A stretch of DNA of 29,077 nucleotides, taken from IMG/VR virus record IMGVR_UViG_3300023180_000290, positions 1 to 29,077 of that record; one strand, given 5' to 3'. Source of the stretch: a virus. The notes below the pieces were generated by a model. The model did no database searches. It was not told where the DNA came from and saw only the letters and a list, made by a program, of their open reading frames with translations. Shown here one piece after another: positions 1-4,351 of this stretch (position 1 is its first letter; each line of letters opens with the position of its first letter). Both the position numbers and the translations under genes were made by a program.

Positions 1-22
1 AGCCTAGCATGGGGGTCTGACA
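1..22 (-). promoter_or_regulatory. Leftward promoter of the TGTCAGACC type
   Basis: Read on the minus strand this is TGTCAGACC, four bases, TGC, then the -10 hexamer TAGGCT, which ends at the first base of the window. The same arrangement with the same spacing is seen at 1705-1726, 1456-1477, 1863-1884, 2137-2158 and 5120-5141. There is no good -35 hexamer, so the TGTCAGACC box or the extended -10 must do the work. It would drive a gene to the left of the window. The promoter assignment is inferred from the shared architecture. Confidence 0.45.
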
Positions 23-94
23 TTGGGCCTCGCTAGAATACCTACAAACACTACCAATTCGGACATTTGCGAATGTCACAGTATTGTCGCAAAG

Positions 95-138
95 ATATCC
101 ACAAAGTTATCAACAGTTGTGGACAAGGTTGTGGATAA
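95..138. promoter_or_regulatory. Cluster of DnaA boxes (candidate origin or control site)
   Basis: Four DnaA-box-like 9-mers lie within 44 bases: ATATCCACA (95-103, one mismatch), TTATCAACA (107-115, one mismatch), TTGTCCACA on the minus strand (118-126, the form favoured in high-GC actinobacteria) and a perfect TTATCCACA on the minus strand (130-138). The cluster is intergenic and ends one base before a GC box. Such clusters are typical of replication origins or DnaA-regulated promoters. Which applies here is not shown. Confidence 0.5.
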
Positions 139-139
139 C

Positions 140-179
140 GCCGCGCCCCGTTTTTCACTCTTTTACGAAGGGTTACGAA
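140..179 (+). repeat. Degenerate copy of the GC-box/TTACGAA element
   Basis: GCCGCGCCCC (140-149) is followed 13 bases later by TTACGAA (163-169) and a second TTACGAA (173-179). The expected CTGGAA 15 bases downstream is not recognisable for either. The TTACGAA part overlaps the 3' end of the 53-residue minus-strand gene. It is treated as a diverged copy of the dispersed element described at 1809-1860. Confidence 0.5.
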
Positions 180-324
180 GTTCCCGAAGTTTCCAAATAC
201 AATCTGAAAGGTCTGACATGATTGCAATTGTTTCGTGGTCATGCATTTCGAACAACGCTTTGATTGCTTCATCAACGTGATTGATTGCTAATCTTATATT
301 TGCGTCCCTGTTTATTTCTTTCAT
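163..324 (-). CDS. Small hypothetical protein (53 aa)
   Basis: A 53-residue ORF beginning MKEINRDANIRL and ending LRELRNPS. It looks soluble and helical, with no recognised domain. Its start overlaps the stop of the upstream 32-residue gene in an ATGA arrangement, indicating translational coupling. GGAGGC lies 13-14 bases upstream, a long spacing. The 3' end encodes two TTCGTAA heptamers that on the other strand are the TTACGAA motif. Function unknown. Confidence 0.55.
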   Translation of the reverse strand: MKEINRDANIRLAINHVDEAIKALFEMHDHETIAIMSDLSDCIWKLRELRNPS

Positions 325-419
325 AGTTGACTAATCGCCTCCACAAAAAACAAAATAAAAATAATGCTAGACGGTATCGCAACAAGCGCGTAGATAAAAA
401 AGTTTGGATCGTTGTTCAT
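321..419 (-). CDS. Single-pass membrane peptide (32 aa)
   Basis: A 32-residue protein with a charged start (MNNDPN) and one continuous hydrophobic stretch, roughly residues 7-26 (FFIYALVAIP...ILFF), so probably one transmembrane helix. AAGGTGAAC before the ATG is the likely ribosome-binding site. It overlaps both neighbours by four bases (ATGA/TGA), so it belongs to the same minus-strand operon of tiny genes. Function unknown. Confidence 0.5.
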   Translation of the reverse strand: MNNDPNFFIYALVAIPSSIIFILFFVEAISQL

Positions 420-565
420 GTGTTCACCTTATACATACATTGGAGGGCTTCTGCTAAACAATTTTCTACCCTGTTGTAATCCCCGTCATAGATTGCAAGT
501 GCAGCACGCTTGATGTTGTTCATTGCAATAAACTCATAGTCGTTTAGTTCTAGGTTAGATCTCAT
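416..565 (-). CDS. Small hypothetical protein (49 aa)
   Basis: The start at 565 is chosen because AGGAGGAATTACCAG directly precedes it; a longer upstream reading is the out-of-frame shadow of the preceding gene. The protein begins MRSNLELNDYEF and ends LAEALQCMYKVNT. It is helical and soluble with no motif I recognise. It overlaps the upstream gene by 11 bases and the downstream gene by four. Confidence 0.55.
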   Translation of the reverse strand: MRSNLELNDYEFIAMNNIKRAALAIYDGDYNRVENCLAEALQCMYKVNT

Positions 566-677
566 CTGGTAATTCCTCCTGACACTTTGAGCAATACACG
601 TTGTCCCCTTGCCAATACGCTGGCCTTCCGCAATGTTGCCATGAAACATCGCCGTCAATCATTTGCCATTTAGTCAT
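555..677 (-). CDS. Small Cys/His protein, zinc-finger-like (40 aa)
   Basis: A 40-residue ORF preceded by a strong GGAGGGGAC site. It contains HC at residues 15-16 and CxxC at residues 29-32 (YCSKC), a spacing compatible with a small zinc-binding knuckle, and two Trp-containing segments. It overlaps the neighbouring genes by four and 11 bases. It is one of about ten tiny CxxC proteins in this window. No specific function can be assigned. Confidence 0.55.
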   Translation of the reverse strand: MTKWQMIDGDVSWQHCGRPAYWQGDNVYCSKCQEELPDEI

Positions 678-787
678 GCGTCCCCTCCACATTCGATACA
701 AACTTTCACTTCACATTCTACCCCATGCTCCTGACAGTCAAGGAACCTAACGGGTGCGTCATGACACCATGACAGATAATCTAACAT
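674..787 (-). CDS. Small cysteine-rich protein (37 aa)
   Basis: A 37-residue ORF with Cys at residues 8, 18, 25, 30 and 33; the last pair forms CIEC. TGGAGGACTA before the ATG is the ribosome-binding site. The ATG overlaps the stop of the upstream 64-residue gene (TAATG). It may bind zinc, but the pattern matches no family I can name. Confidence 0.5.
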   Translation of the reverse strand: MLDYLSWCHDAPVRFLDCQEHGVECEVKVCIECGGDA

Positions 788-981
788 TAGTCCTCCAGAA
801 AGTTGGTCATGTTGTCGTTGTCTAGCATGTAGCCCTTGTGAAACTGTGGTGCTACTTGTACCCCTTGCTCAAGTTCATCTAGGGTTTCCTCATCAAGAAC
901 ATCAACATCAACAAGGTAGACGGGATCACGCAAACTAATAACTGTGCCCGTGCCAGGGTGGTAGATAAGTAGATCTTTCAT
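787..981 (-). CDS. Acidic hypothetical protein (64 aa)
   Basis: A 64-residue acidic protein starting MKDLLIYHPGTGTV, with a run of Asp, Glu and Val in the middle (VDVDVLDEETLDELEQ). GAGGGATAACTA precedes the ATG. It shares one base with the next gene (TAATG). No motif is recognised. The acidic composition could suit a protein-protein or DNA-mimic role, but nothing in the sequence shows that. Confidence 0.6.
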   Translation of the reverse strand: MKDLLIYHPGTGTVISLRDPVYLVDVDVLDEETLDELEQGVQVAPQFHKGYMLDNDNMTNFLED

Positions 982-984
982 TAG

Positions 985-1101
985 TTATCCCTCACAATCG
1001 TTACAGAGTGGCCCTGTTTCACCAAAGCCTAGGTCAAAGTGTTCCTGGTCTTGCAGCAGGGGGTAGTTGCAGGACTCGCAGCGGTCAAGTGTGTAGATCA
1101 T
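985..1101 (-). CDS. Small zinc-ribbon-like protein (38 aa)
   Basis: The start at 1101 is chosen because GGAGGTTCC lies upstream and the ATG overlaps the previous stop (TAATG). The 38 residues contain two CxxC knuckles, CESC near residue 8 and CNDC near the C-terminus, separated by about 24 residues, as in minimal zinc ribbons. The longer in-frame reading begins inside the neighbouring gene and is rejected. Function unknown. Confidence 0.6.
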   Translation of the reverse strand: MIYTLDRCESCNYPLLQDQEHFDLGFGETGPLCNDCEG

Positions 1102-1253
1102 TAGAACGGAACCTCCGCATAGGTGACCATCTTGGAACCATTCCACAGTTGGATAGTTCCATCGTTGTCGTTGTAGAACGGCGCACCCACATAGTCGAAT
1201 GCATTGTCCTGAAATGTAGAATAAACAGACAGCCAAACATCGGTGAGAGTCAT
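1101..1253 (-). CDS. Small hypothetical protein (50 aa)
   Basis: A 50-residue protein, MTLTDVWLSV at the start and WNGSKMVTYAEVPF at the end, likely beta-rich. GGAGATGGGCTA precedes the ATG, which overlaps the stop of the upstream gene by one base. No motif is recognised. It lies mid-operon among the CxxC proteins. Confidence 0.55.
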   Translation of the reverse strand: MTLTDVWLSVYSTFQDNAFDYVGAPFYNDNDGTIQLWNGSKMVTYAEVPF

Positions 1254-1426
1254 TAGCCCATCTCCATCATTCGCTCGTAGTTGCACTCACCACAGAGGGG
1301 TTGCCCTGCGGTAGAAACTGACCATGCCTTGCGGCCCTCCGCACGCATACGCTCGCGGGTGTCACACACAATGCAGTCATTGACCAGCACCGTGTCGGTG
1401 GTGAGAGTGTCAGCCATTTTAGCCAT
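1253..1426 (-). CDS. Small CxxC protein (57 aa)
   Basis: Two CxxC motifs (CIVC and CGEC) separated by about 29 residues suggest a zinc-binding fold. The start at 1426 (MAKMADTL) follows GCGAGGCTCAAC and lies downstream of the predicted transcription start of the promoter at 1456-1477. The reading frame is open further upstream, but that part would overlap the promoter. Function unknown. Confidence 0.55.
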   Translation of the reverse strand: MAKMADTLTTDTVLVNDCIVCDTRERMRAEGRKAWSVSTAGQPLCGECNYERMMEMG

Positions 1427-1547
1427 GTTGAGCCTCGCTTTCATCTGATGAGGAAACATTAGCACAGGGGTCTGACACTAGGCCAAACGTGTTGTCCACG
1501 GTGCGAACGTAGTTCGCCATGGCAAGGGCGATGGGGTTAGACCGCAT
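1419..1547 (-). CDS. Possible small protein (42 aa)
   Basis: A 42-residue reading starting MRSNPIALAMANYV with a GGGGGAGGC site nine bases upstream, overlapping both neighbours. It contains the TGTCAGACC promoter box of the next gene inside its coding sequence (LVSDPC). It has little intrinsic support beyond the ribosome-binding site and its fit in a tightly packed operon, so it could be spurious. Confidence 0.35.
   Translation of the reverse strand: MRSNPIALAMANYVRTVDNTFGLVSDPCANVSSSDESEAQHG
1456..1477 (-). promoter_or_regulatory. TGTCAGACC-type promoter inside a small gene
   Basis: On the minus strand: TGTCAGACC, four bases, TGC, TAATGT as -10. The predicted transcription start would be near 1449, upstream of the 57-residue gene starting at 1426. 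No clear -35 is seen. The spacing matches the other copies exactly. It overlaps the coding sequence of the tentative 42-residue gene. Confidence 0.4.
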
Positions 1548-1677
1548 GAAGATCAGCCTCCCCCAAGGTCTGAACGTCAAGGACGCGACCAGCAAAGGCA
1601 GGGTGATCGGTAGGATCGCCTGCGGTAGTGACACGGGTTTCGTACCCGTCTGTCGTGGTAACGAGGTAAACAAACAT
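1537..1677 (-). CDS. Small hypothetical protein (46 aa)
   Basis: First gene of the leftmost minus-strand operon. The 46-residue protein begins MFVYLVTTTDGYET and ends TLGEADLHAV. AAGGAGTAACGAA before the ATG is a strong ribosome-binding site, and the promoter at 1705-1726 lies directly upstream. The N-terminus looks like a beta hairpin similar in style to small phage proteins that begin with a short hydrophobic strand. Function unknown. Confidence 0.6.
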   Translation of the reverse strand: MFVYLVTTTDGYETRVTTAGDPTDHPAFAGRVLDVQTLGEADLHAV

Positions 1678-1704
1678 TTCGTTACTCCTTTCTAACTTGC
1701 CCCA

Positions 1705-1726
1705 AGGCTATCATGGGGGTCTGACA
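1705..1726 (-). promoter_or_regulatory. TGTCAGACC-type promoter for the leftmost minus operon
   Basis: On the minus strand: TGTCAGACC (1726-1718), four bases, TGA, then TAGCCT (1710-1705) as an extended -10. It lies 28 bases upstream of the 46-residue gene, with a ribosome-binding site between. It is nearly identical to the copy at 1-22, sharing TGTCAGACCCCCATG. No convincing -35 hexamer is present. Confidence 0.5.
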
Positions 1727-1785
1727 TTCGGGGGTCTGGAAATGTGGGCAAATCGGACAGGTTTTATAACGAATATGTCACGAAG

Positions 1786-1805
1786 ATATTCACAAGTTAT
1801 CCACA
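1786..1805 (+). promoter_or_regulatory. DnaA boxes in the divergent intergenic region
   Basis: A perfect TTATCCACA (1797-1805) with an ATATTCACA near-match (1786-1794) just upstream. The perfect box ends three bases before the GC box of the element at 1809. The same DnaA-box next to GC-box pairing occurs at 130-149. The site lies between divergent promoters at 1705-1726 and 1863-1884. Confidence 0.5.
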
Positions 1806-1808
1806 GGC

Positions 1809-1860
1809 GGGGCGCGGCCTGAAGCTCTTGCGTTACGAACCTTACGAAGAAACCCTGGAA
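1809..1860 (+). repeat. Dispersed element: GC box, TTACGAA-N15-CTGGAA
   Basis: GGGGCGCGGC (1809-1818), 14 bases, TTACGAA (1833-1839), exactly 15 bases, CTGGAA (1855-1860). An extra TTACGAA sits at 1842-1848. CTGGAA ends two bases before the TGTCAGACC box of the plus-strand promoter. It is one of eleven units with identical internal spacing between 1809 and 12115. Confidence 0.8.
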
Positions 1861-1862
1861 AT

Positions 1863-1884
1863 TGTCAGACCCATATGGTATGTT
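1863..1884 (+). promoter_or_regulatory. TGTCAGACC-type promoter with extended -10
   Basis: TGTCAGACC (1863-1871), CATA, TGG, TATGTT (1879-1884). The predicted transcript starts near 1891, giving a 22-base leader with GAAGGGAA before the GTG at 1913. The -35 position is occupied by CTGGAA of the dispersed element rather than TTGACA. Confidence 0.5.
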
Positions 1885-1912
1885 CATGGCATCAACCAAC
1901 GAAGGGAACAAA

Positions 1913-2080
1913 GTGAACTACAACGTCACCACCACGCTAGACCGCAAGTACGGGCACGCCCCACACTTCATGGAAGACCCCTACACCGAAGAGCGTCATG
2001 GGTGCCTGTACCTCGTGTCCCGGGGTGAGTTTAAAACCGCTATCCGCCTTGACGGTATCGTAGACGTAGAGGAGGCATAG
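1913..2080 (+). CDS. Small hypothetical protein (55 aa)
   Basis: The GTG at 1913 is chosen because GAAGGGAAC precedes it and because the region aligns with the leader of the next gene, which has the same promoter-to-start layout. The protein starts MNYNVTTTLDRKYGHAP and ends GIVDVEEA. No motif is recognised. An ATG at 1886 in the same frame would lie upstream of the predicted transcription start. It is followed after five bases by the next GC box. Confidence 0.5.
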   Translation: MNYNVTTTLDRKYGHAPHFMEDPYTEERHGCLYLVSRGEFKTAIRLDGIVDVEEA

Positions 2081-2085
2081 GCAGC

Positions 2086-2136
2086 GGGGCGCGGCCCTTC
2101 AGCTCGTGTTACGAAGCTTTAAGAATTACCCTGGAA
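2086..2136 (+). repeat. Dispersed element: GC box, TTACGAA-N15-CTGGAA
   Basis: GGGGCGCGGC (2086-2095), 13 bases, TTACGAA (2109-2115), 15 bases, CTGGAA (2131-2136). CTGGAA directly abuts the TGTCAGAGG box of the following promoter. The whole element fits between the stop of one small gene and the promoter of the next. Confidence 0.8.
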
Positions 2137-2158
2137 TGTCAGAGGGGTGTGGTATGGT
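2137..2158 (+). promoter_or_regulatory. TGTCAGA-type promoter with extended -10
   Basis: TGTCAGAGG, GGTG, TGG, TATGGT (2153-2158). Spacing is identical to 1863-1884. The predicted start near 2165 leaves a short leader with GAGAGGAC ahead of the ATG at 2187. Confidence 0.45.
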
Positions 2159-2186
2159 TTGGCTACCAACAACGAGAGGACACCTC

Positions 2187-2318
2187 ATGGCCCGATGCGA
2201 AGACTACCCCTGCTGCGGTCACACCGATGGCCTTGGCTGCAACTACGTCCCTGACATGGACTACTACTATGCCCGTGCTGCTCGCATGGACTATGACGAC
2301 TACTATGACGAGCCGTGA
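2187..2318 (+). CDS. Small Cys/Tyr/Asp-rich protein (43 aa)
   Basis: A 43-residue protein beginning MARCEDYPCCGHTDGLGC, with four Cys and one His in the first 18 residues, followed by a Tyr/Asp-rich tail (DYYYARAARMDYDDYYDEP). The Cys/His cluster suggests a metal-binding knuckle. CxDYPCCGH-type short proteins occur in many actinobacteriophages, but their role is unknown. GAGAGGAC supports the start; longer in-frame readings would overlap the upstream promoter. Confidence 0.65.
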   Translation: MARCEDYPCCGHTDGLGCNYVPDMDYYYARAARMDYDDYYDEP

Positions 2319-2321
2319 GGG

Positions 2322-2372
2322 GCCGCGCCCCCGTTACCACCTTGTTACGAACCTTTAAGAATTACCCTGGAA
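2322..2372 (+). repeat. Dispersed element: GC box, TTACGAA-N15-CTGGAA
   Basis: GCCGCGCCCC (2322-2331; the box is inverted relative to 1809), 13 bases, TTACGAA (2345-2351), 15 bases, CTGGAA (2367-2372). The stretch from TTACGAA to CTGGAA is almost identical to the copy at 2109-2136. Unlike the others, no clear gene follows: 2373-2517 contains only ORFs under 20 codons and an inverted pair TAGCACT/AGTGCTA (2444-2450, 2474-2480). Confidence 0.75.
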
Positions 2373-2496
2373 TATTCCAAGAAAAAATGAGCAGTTTGTT
2401 CTCATGCTCAGGAGATGTGGTAGCAGTTTATCTTGTCAAGACGTAGCACTCTGATTCGATTCTGCTTTTACCTAGTGCTAGACCACGCAAAACCCC

Positions 2497-2508
2497 TATT
2501 TATTTATT
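2497..2508. repeat. TATTTATTTATT at a convergent gene junction
   Basis: The tetranucleotide repeat TATTTATTTATT lies ten bases from the end of the minus-strand gene at 2518. A similar TTTATTTATTTATTTTAT lies at the other plus/minus convergent junction (12236-12253). The shared position suggests a role in transcription termination, but no stem accompanies it. This is inference from position only. Confidence 0.35.
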
Positions 2509-2517
2509 GTGAGAGTG

Positions 2518-2655
2518 TTAGACGGTTGTAAACCTTTCCATACCGTCCACATCAAGCCGAAGGACGTAGCCGAACGGCTTTTCGATAATCTCCTGCACAA
2601 CTCCCGTCACGCCAGACTTGGCGGTGGTGTAGGTGTCTCCAACTGTGATCTGCAT
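2518..2655 (-). CDS. Small beta-rich hypothetical protein (45 aa)
   Basis: The start at 2655 (MQITVGDTYTTAKSG) follows AAAGGTAACATT and a good promoter at 2684-2712. The sequence VGDTYTT..SGVTGVVQEI resembles the opening strands of small SH3/KOW-like barrels that recur in phage proteins, but it is too short to be sure. It ends near the convergent junction. Confidence 0.6.
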   Translation of the reverse strand: MQITVGDTYTTAKSGVTGVVQEIIEKPFGYVLRLDVDGMERFTTV

Positions 2656-2683
2656 AATGTTACCTTTCGTTGTTGTTATTAGA

Positions 2684-2712
2684 ACCTTATCATGGTGGGG
2701 GCACAGAGTCAA
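2684..2712 (-). promoter_or_regulatory. Sigma-70-like promoter
   Basis: On the minus strand TTGACT (2712-2707), a 17-base spacer ending in TGA, and TAAGGT (2689-2684), an extended -10. The predicted start is near 2677, giving a leader of about 22 bases with AAAGG before the ATG at 2655. Confidence 0.6.
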
Positions 2713-2740
2713 GTCATATACCCCCACCGTTATCAAACTG

Positions 2741-3256
2741 TTACCAGGAAGAAGAGTAATAAAATGAAGTAAAGTTACCGTCGTGCGTATCTTGGGGGTA
2801 CAGGGTGAGAATATTGTTGATCATATAAACTGTCTTTTTGATATCTGCCATGTACCAATCATCATAGTCATAGGAGCCAAAGAAGAAACCCTGCGTGGGT
2901 GCTAGACCTTCCCTCTCTGCCACATCTTCCAAAACATGACCCACAGGAAGCATGAGCACGCTATTACATGCGGCACGCAACGCAATCAGTTTCTCACGGG
3001 ACACAAAGTATTGCCCACAATCATCTACGCCATTTTGCACATTCTCAACGAACCAACCATGAATGGCATTAGCCTTACGCCAATACCCTACGGGAAAGAC
3101 TAACTGAATACCCGCAAAGTCTGAGTAGTCATCAAAGCCCTCGGGGGCGTACTTGGCAATCGCGGCATATCTGTCTGTCACGACAGGCTCATGATCTGGG
3201 GTGTAAGAATACTTACTTACATATTGGCGTGCTTCTAAATACTGATCTAGTCCCAT
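2741..3256 (-). CDS. Conserved phage protein of the MGLDxYL family (171 aa)
   Basis: Starts MGLDQYLEARQYVSK after GGAGAGATGGAATA; an upstream in-frame ATG lacks a ribosome-binding site and overlaps the previous gene. The protein has the recognisable pattern GYWRKANAIHGWFV...GVDDCGQYFVS...L..AC..VL that recurs in many phage hypothetical proteins. The conserved Trp, His, Asp and Cys residues suggest a folded enzyme or binding domain, but no activity is established to my knowledge. The C-terminus is Tyr/Ser-rich (FYYSSSW). Confidence 0.8.
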   Translation of the reverse strand: MGLDQYLEARQYVSKYSYTPDHEPVVTDRYAAIAKYAPEGFDDYSDFAGIQLVFPVGYWRKANAIHGWFVENVQNGVDDCGQYFVSREKLIALRAACNSVLMLPVGHVLEDVAEREGLAPTQGFFFGSYDYDDWYMADIKKTVYMINNILTLYPQDTHDGNFTSFYYSSSW

Positions 3257-3408
3257 TATTCCATCTCTCCAGCGTAGGTTACTGATTTGATTACACATTC
3301 TGTTAGGACAACATTGGCGGTATCCAATGCGTCATCCTCTGTTTCTGCATACACCCCGAACTCAATGCCAGGGATGTTAGTTTTGATCACCCATTCTTTG
3401 TCAACCAT
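3256..3408 (-). CDS. Small DpnD/PcfM-like protein (50 aa)
   Basis: The start at 3408 (MVDKEWVIKT) follows GGGAGGGTGG. The pattern of a strand, then AETEDDALDTANVVL, resembles small proteins of the DpnD/PcfM style, where a two-strand beta unit is followed by an ExxALxxA helix. Two further genes in the window, at 6963-7151 and 10253-10459, have the same pattern. Its start overlaps the stop of the next gene by one base. Function unknown. Confidence 0.6.
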   Translation of the reverse strand: MVDKEWVIKTNIPGIEFGVYAETEDDALDTANVVLTECVIKSVTYAGEME

Positions 3409-3437
3409 TGTTCCACCCTCCCTTTGATCAAAACCTA

Positions 3438-3650
3438 TCACACTTCGGCAAGATTGTCAACAACCACGAGAGGAATTTTTTTATCCTCCTGTACCTCAAT
3501 CTTTGCCCGATCTCCATTCTTATCTACAAGGTAGAAGAAAAAGCTATCGGGAGCCTGATCAGAGATATCGTAGATCTTGTAGATCTCGCCCTGAAGCATG
3601 ATCTCATCGTGAACCTCCAGGCAGTACGCCTCCATGAGAACAGTCTTCAT
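3438..3650 (-). CDS. Hypothetical protein (70 aa)
   Basis: The start at 3650 (MKTVLMEAYCLEVHDEIML) overlaps the upstream stop as ATGA, indicating coupling. The sequence LEVHDEIMLQGEIYKIYDI...FFFYLVDKNGDRAKIEV is beta-rich, like a small SH3-type or transcription-elongation-like barrel. No catalytic motif is seen. Confidence 0.6.
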   Translation of the reverse strand: MKTVLMEAYCLEVHDEIMLQGEIYKIYDISDQAPDSFFFYLVDKNGDRAKIEVQEDKKIPLVVVDNLAEV

Positions 3651-3841
3651 GCTACATTCACCCATTCCATGCAAGTACGCAGAAGATTGTCATAGTCGCC
3701 AGACATGGCCTCATCTTGGAAGGCAATAACGTCTGACTTTTCGCCCCCTGCCTCACGGATGCCCTTTGACACCTTGCTCATGATAGCAAAGGCATTGCCG
3801 TCTGTGCCCGTCAGTTGCACATTCACATCGAACTTAGCCAT
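3647..3841 (-). CDS. Conserved small phage protein (64 aa)
   Basis: Begins MAKFDVNVQLTGTDGNAFAI after GGGAGGTCAGAA. The layout VQLTGxDGNAFAI..V......AG, then EAMSGDYDNLLRTCMEWV, is a pattern I recognise from many phage genomes, annotated as hypothetical. Beta strand then helix, soluble. It overlaps the leaderless basic gene upstream by eight bases. Confidence 0.75.
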   Translation of the reverse strand: MAKFDVNVQLTGTDGNAFAIMSKVSKGIREAGGEKSDVIAFQDEAMSGDYDNLLRTCMEWVNVA

Positions 3842-3965
3842 TTCTGACCTCCCTTTTCCATTCCCGCTTTTCACGGGTTCGAATAATCTTAGCAGACTCA
3901 CGGGGGTAGCAGCAATAGCATCCCCTGTGTCCATTTCTTGCAATGTTTCTATTTGATCTAATCAT
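3834..3965 (-). CDS. Leaderless small basic protein with a CxxC-like knuckle (43 aa)
   Basis: A 43-residue, very basic protein: MIRSNRNIARNGHRG, then CYCCYP, then an Arg/Lys-rich helix (TREKREWKREV). Similar short basic proteins with a CxCC motif are common near early promoters in actinobacteriophages. The ATG coincides with the predicted transcription start (the -10 TAGAGT ends six bases upstream), so the mRNA is probably leaderless and no ribosome-binding site is visible. It may bind nucleic acid; this is inferred from charge. Confidence 0.6.
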   Translation of the reverse strand: MIRSNRNIARNGHRGCYCCYPRESAKIIRTREKREWKREVRNG

Positions 3966-3971
3966 GGCTTG

Positions 3972-4000
3972 ACTCTAGCATACCACTATGACATTGTAAA
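3972..4000 (-). promoter_or_regulatory. Leaderless-type promoter
   Basis: On the minus strand TTTACA (4000-3995), a 17-base spacer containing TGTCATAGT and ending in TGC, then TAGAGT (3977-3972). Six bases separate the -10 from the ATG at 3965, so the transcript should start on the A of the ATG. The TGTCA...N4-TGN-TANNNT spacing matches the TGTCAGACC promoters. Confidence 0.65.
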
Positions 4001-4008
4001 GCCCACTT

Positions 4009-4048
4009 GATAACAGAATGATAACAGGATGGTTACAGGATGGTTGCA
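4009..4048. repeat. Three to four tandem 11-bp iterons between divergent promoters
   Basis: GATAACAGAAT (4009-4019), GATAACAGGAT (4020-4030), GGTTACAGGAT (4031-4041), followed by a partial GGTTGCAG (4042-4049). The 11-base period places each copy on the same face of the helix. They lie between the minus promoter at 3972-4000 and the plus promoter at 4087-4115, and end at the GC box at 4049. A cooperative regulator binding site is likely by position; the protein is unknown. Confidence 0.6.
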
Positions 4049-4101
4049 GCCGCGCCCCGCCGTTATCATATCGTTACGAACACCCCTTGACATTCCTGGA
4101 A
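4049..4101 (+). repeat. Dispersed element: GC box, TTACGAA-N15-CTGGAA
   Basis: GCCGCGCCCC (4049-4058), 15 bases, TTACGAA (4074-4080), 15 bases, CTGGAA (4096-4101). Here CTGGAA is part of the palindrome TTCCTGGAA and lies inside the -35/-10 spacer of the promoter at 4087-4115, where a bound protein would block polymerase. Confidence 0.8.
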
Positions 4102-4115
4102 TATTAGGATAGATT
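4087..4115 (+). promoter_or_regulatory. Leaderless-type sigma-70 promoter
   Basis: TTGACA (4087-4092), a 17-base spacer, TAGATT (4110-4115). The ATG at 4122 is exactly six bases after the -10, so the transcript should begin at the start codon. The spacer holds the TTCCTGGAA palindrome of the dispersed element. Confidence 0.7.
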
Positions 4116-4121
4116 ATCATC

Positions 4122-4256
4122 ATGAATAGTTCACGACGTAGCAATGGTCATCAGCGTAGGGTCATGGACCTGCGACGCAGCAATGCTGCACAGCCTCACA
4201 AGAATAAGTCTAAGTATTCCCGCAAGCGCAAGCACGCTAGCAAGGGGTGGCAATGA
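4122..4256 (+). CDS. Leaderless small basic protein (44 aa)
   Basis: First gene of the long plus-strand block. The 44 residues are strongly basic: MNSSRRSNGHQRRVMDLRRS at the start and KNKSKYSRKRKHASKGWQ at the end, with no acidic residue except one Asp. No ribosome-binding site precedes the ATG, consistent with the promoter placing the transcription start on it. Possibly a nucleic-acid-binding or charge-neutralising peptide. It overlaps the next gene (ATGA). Confidence 0.6.
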   Translation: MNSSRRSNGHQRRVMDLRRSNAAQPHKNKSKYSRKRKHASKGWQ

Positions 4257-4327
4257 TGGAATTTCTTACTTATGTAGGGGTAGTTATATTTCTATTCCTT
4301 GGCCTCATGTTTATTCTTGACAAATAA
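4253..4327 (+). CDS. Single-pass membrane peptide (24 aa)
   Basis: A 24-residue peptide, MMEFLTYVGVVIFLFLGLMF followed by ILDK: nearly all hydrophobic, one transmembrane helix. It overlaps the basic gene by four bases, and its last codons contain the -35 of the next promoter (TTGACA at 4317-4322). Short hydrophobic peptides in this position may be accessory lysis or regulatory proteins, but there is no evidence of that here. Confidence 0.5.
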   Translation: MMEFLTYVGVVIFLFLGLMFILDK

Positions 4328-4345
4328 TCTCTACTCTGATAGGTT
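4317..4345 (+). promoter_or_regulatory. Leaderless-type promoter with extended -10
   Basis: TTGACA (4317-4322), a 17-base spacer ending in TGA, TAGGTT (4340-4345). Six bases then lead to the ATG at 4352. The -35 is inside the coding sequence of the 24-residue membrane peptide. No dispersed element accompanies it. Confidence 0.7.
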
Positions 4346-4351
4346 TCTCTC

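Noticed and set aside
1548-1673. Long upstream extension of the tentative 42-residue minus-strand reading
   Set aside because: It overlaps almost all of the better supported 46-residue gene in another frame and has no ribosome-binding site.
2411-2472. A tRNA-like stretch with TTCGATT near its 3' side
   Set aside because: The putative T-arm and acceptor stems do not pair, so no cloverleaf can be drawn.
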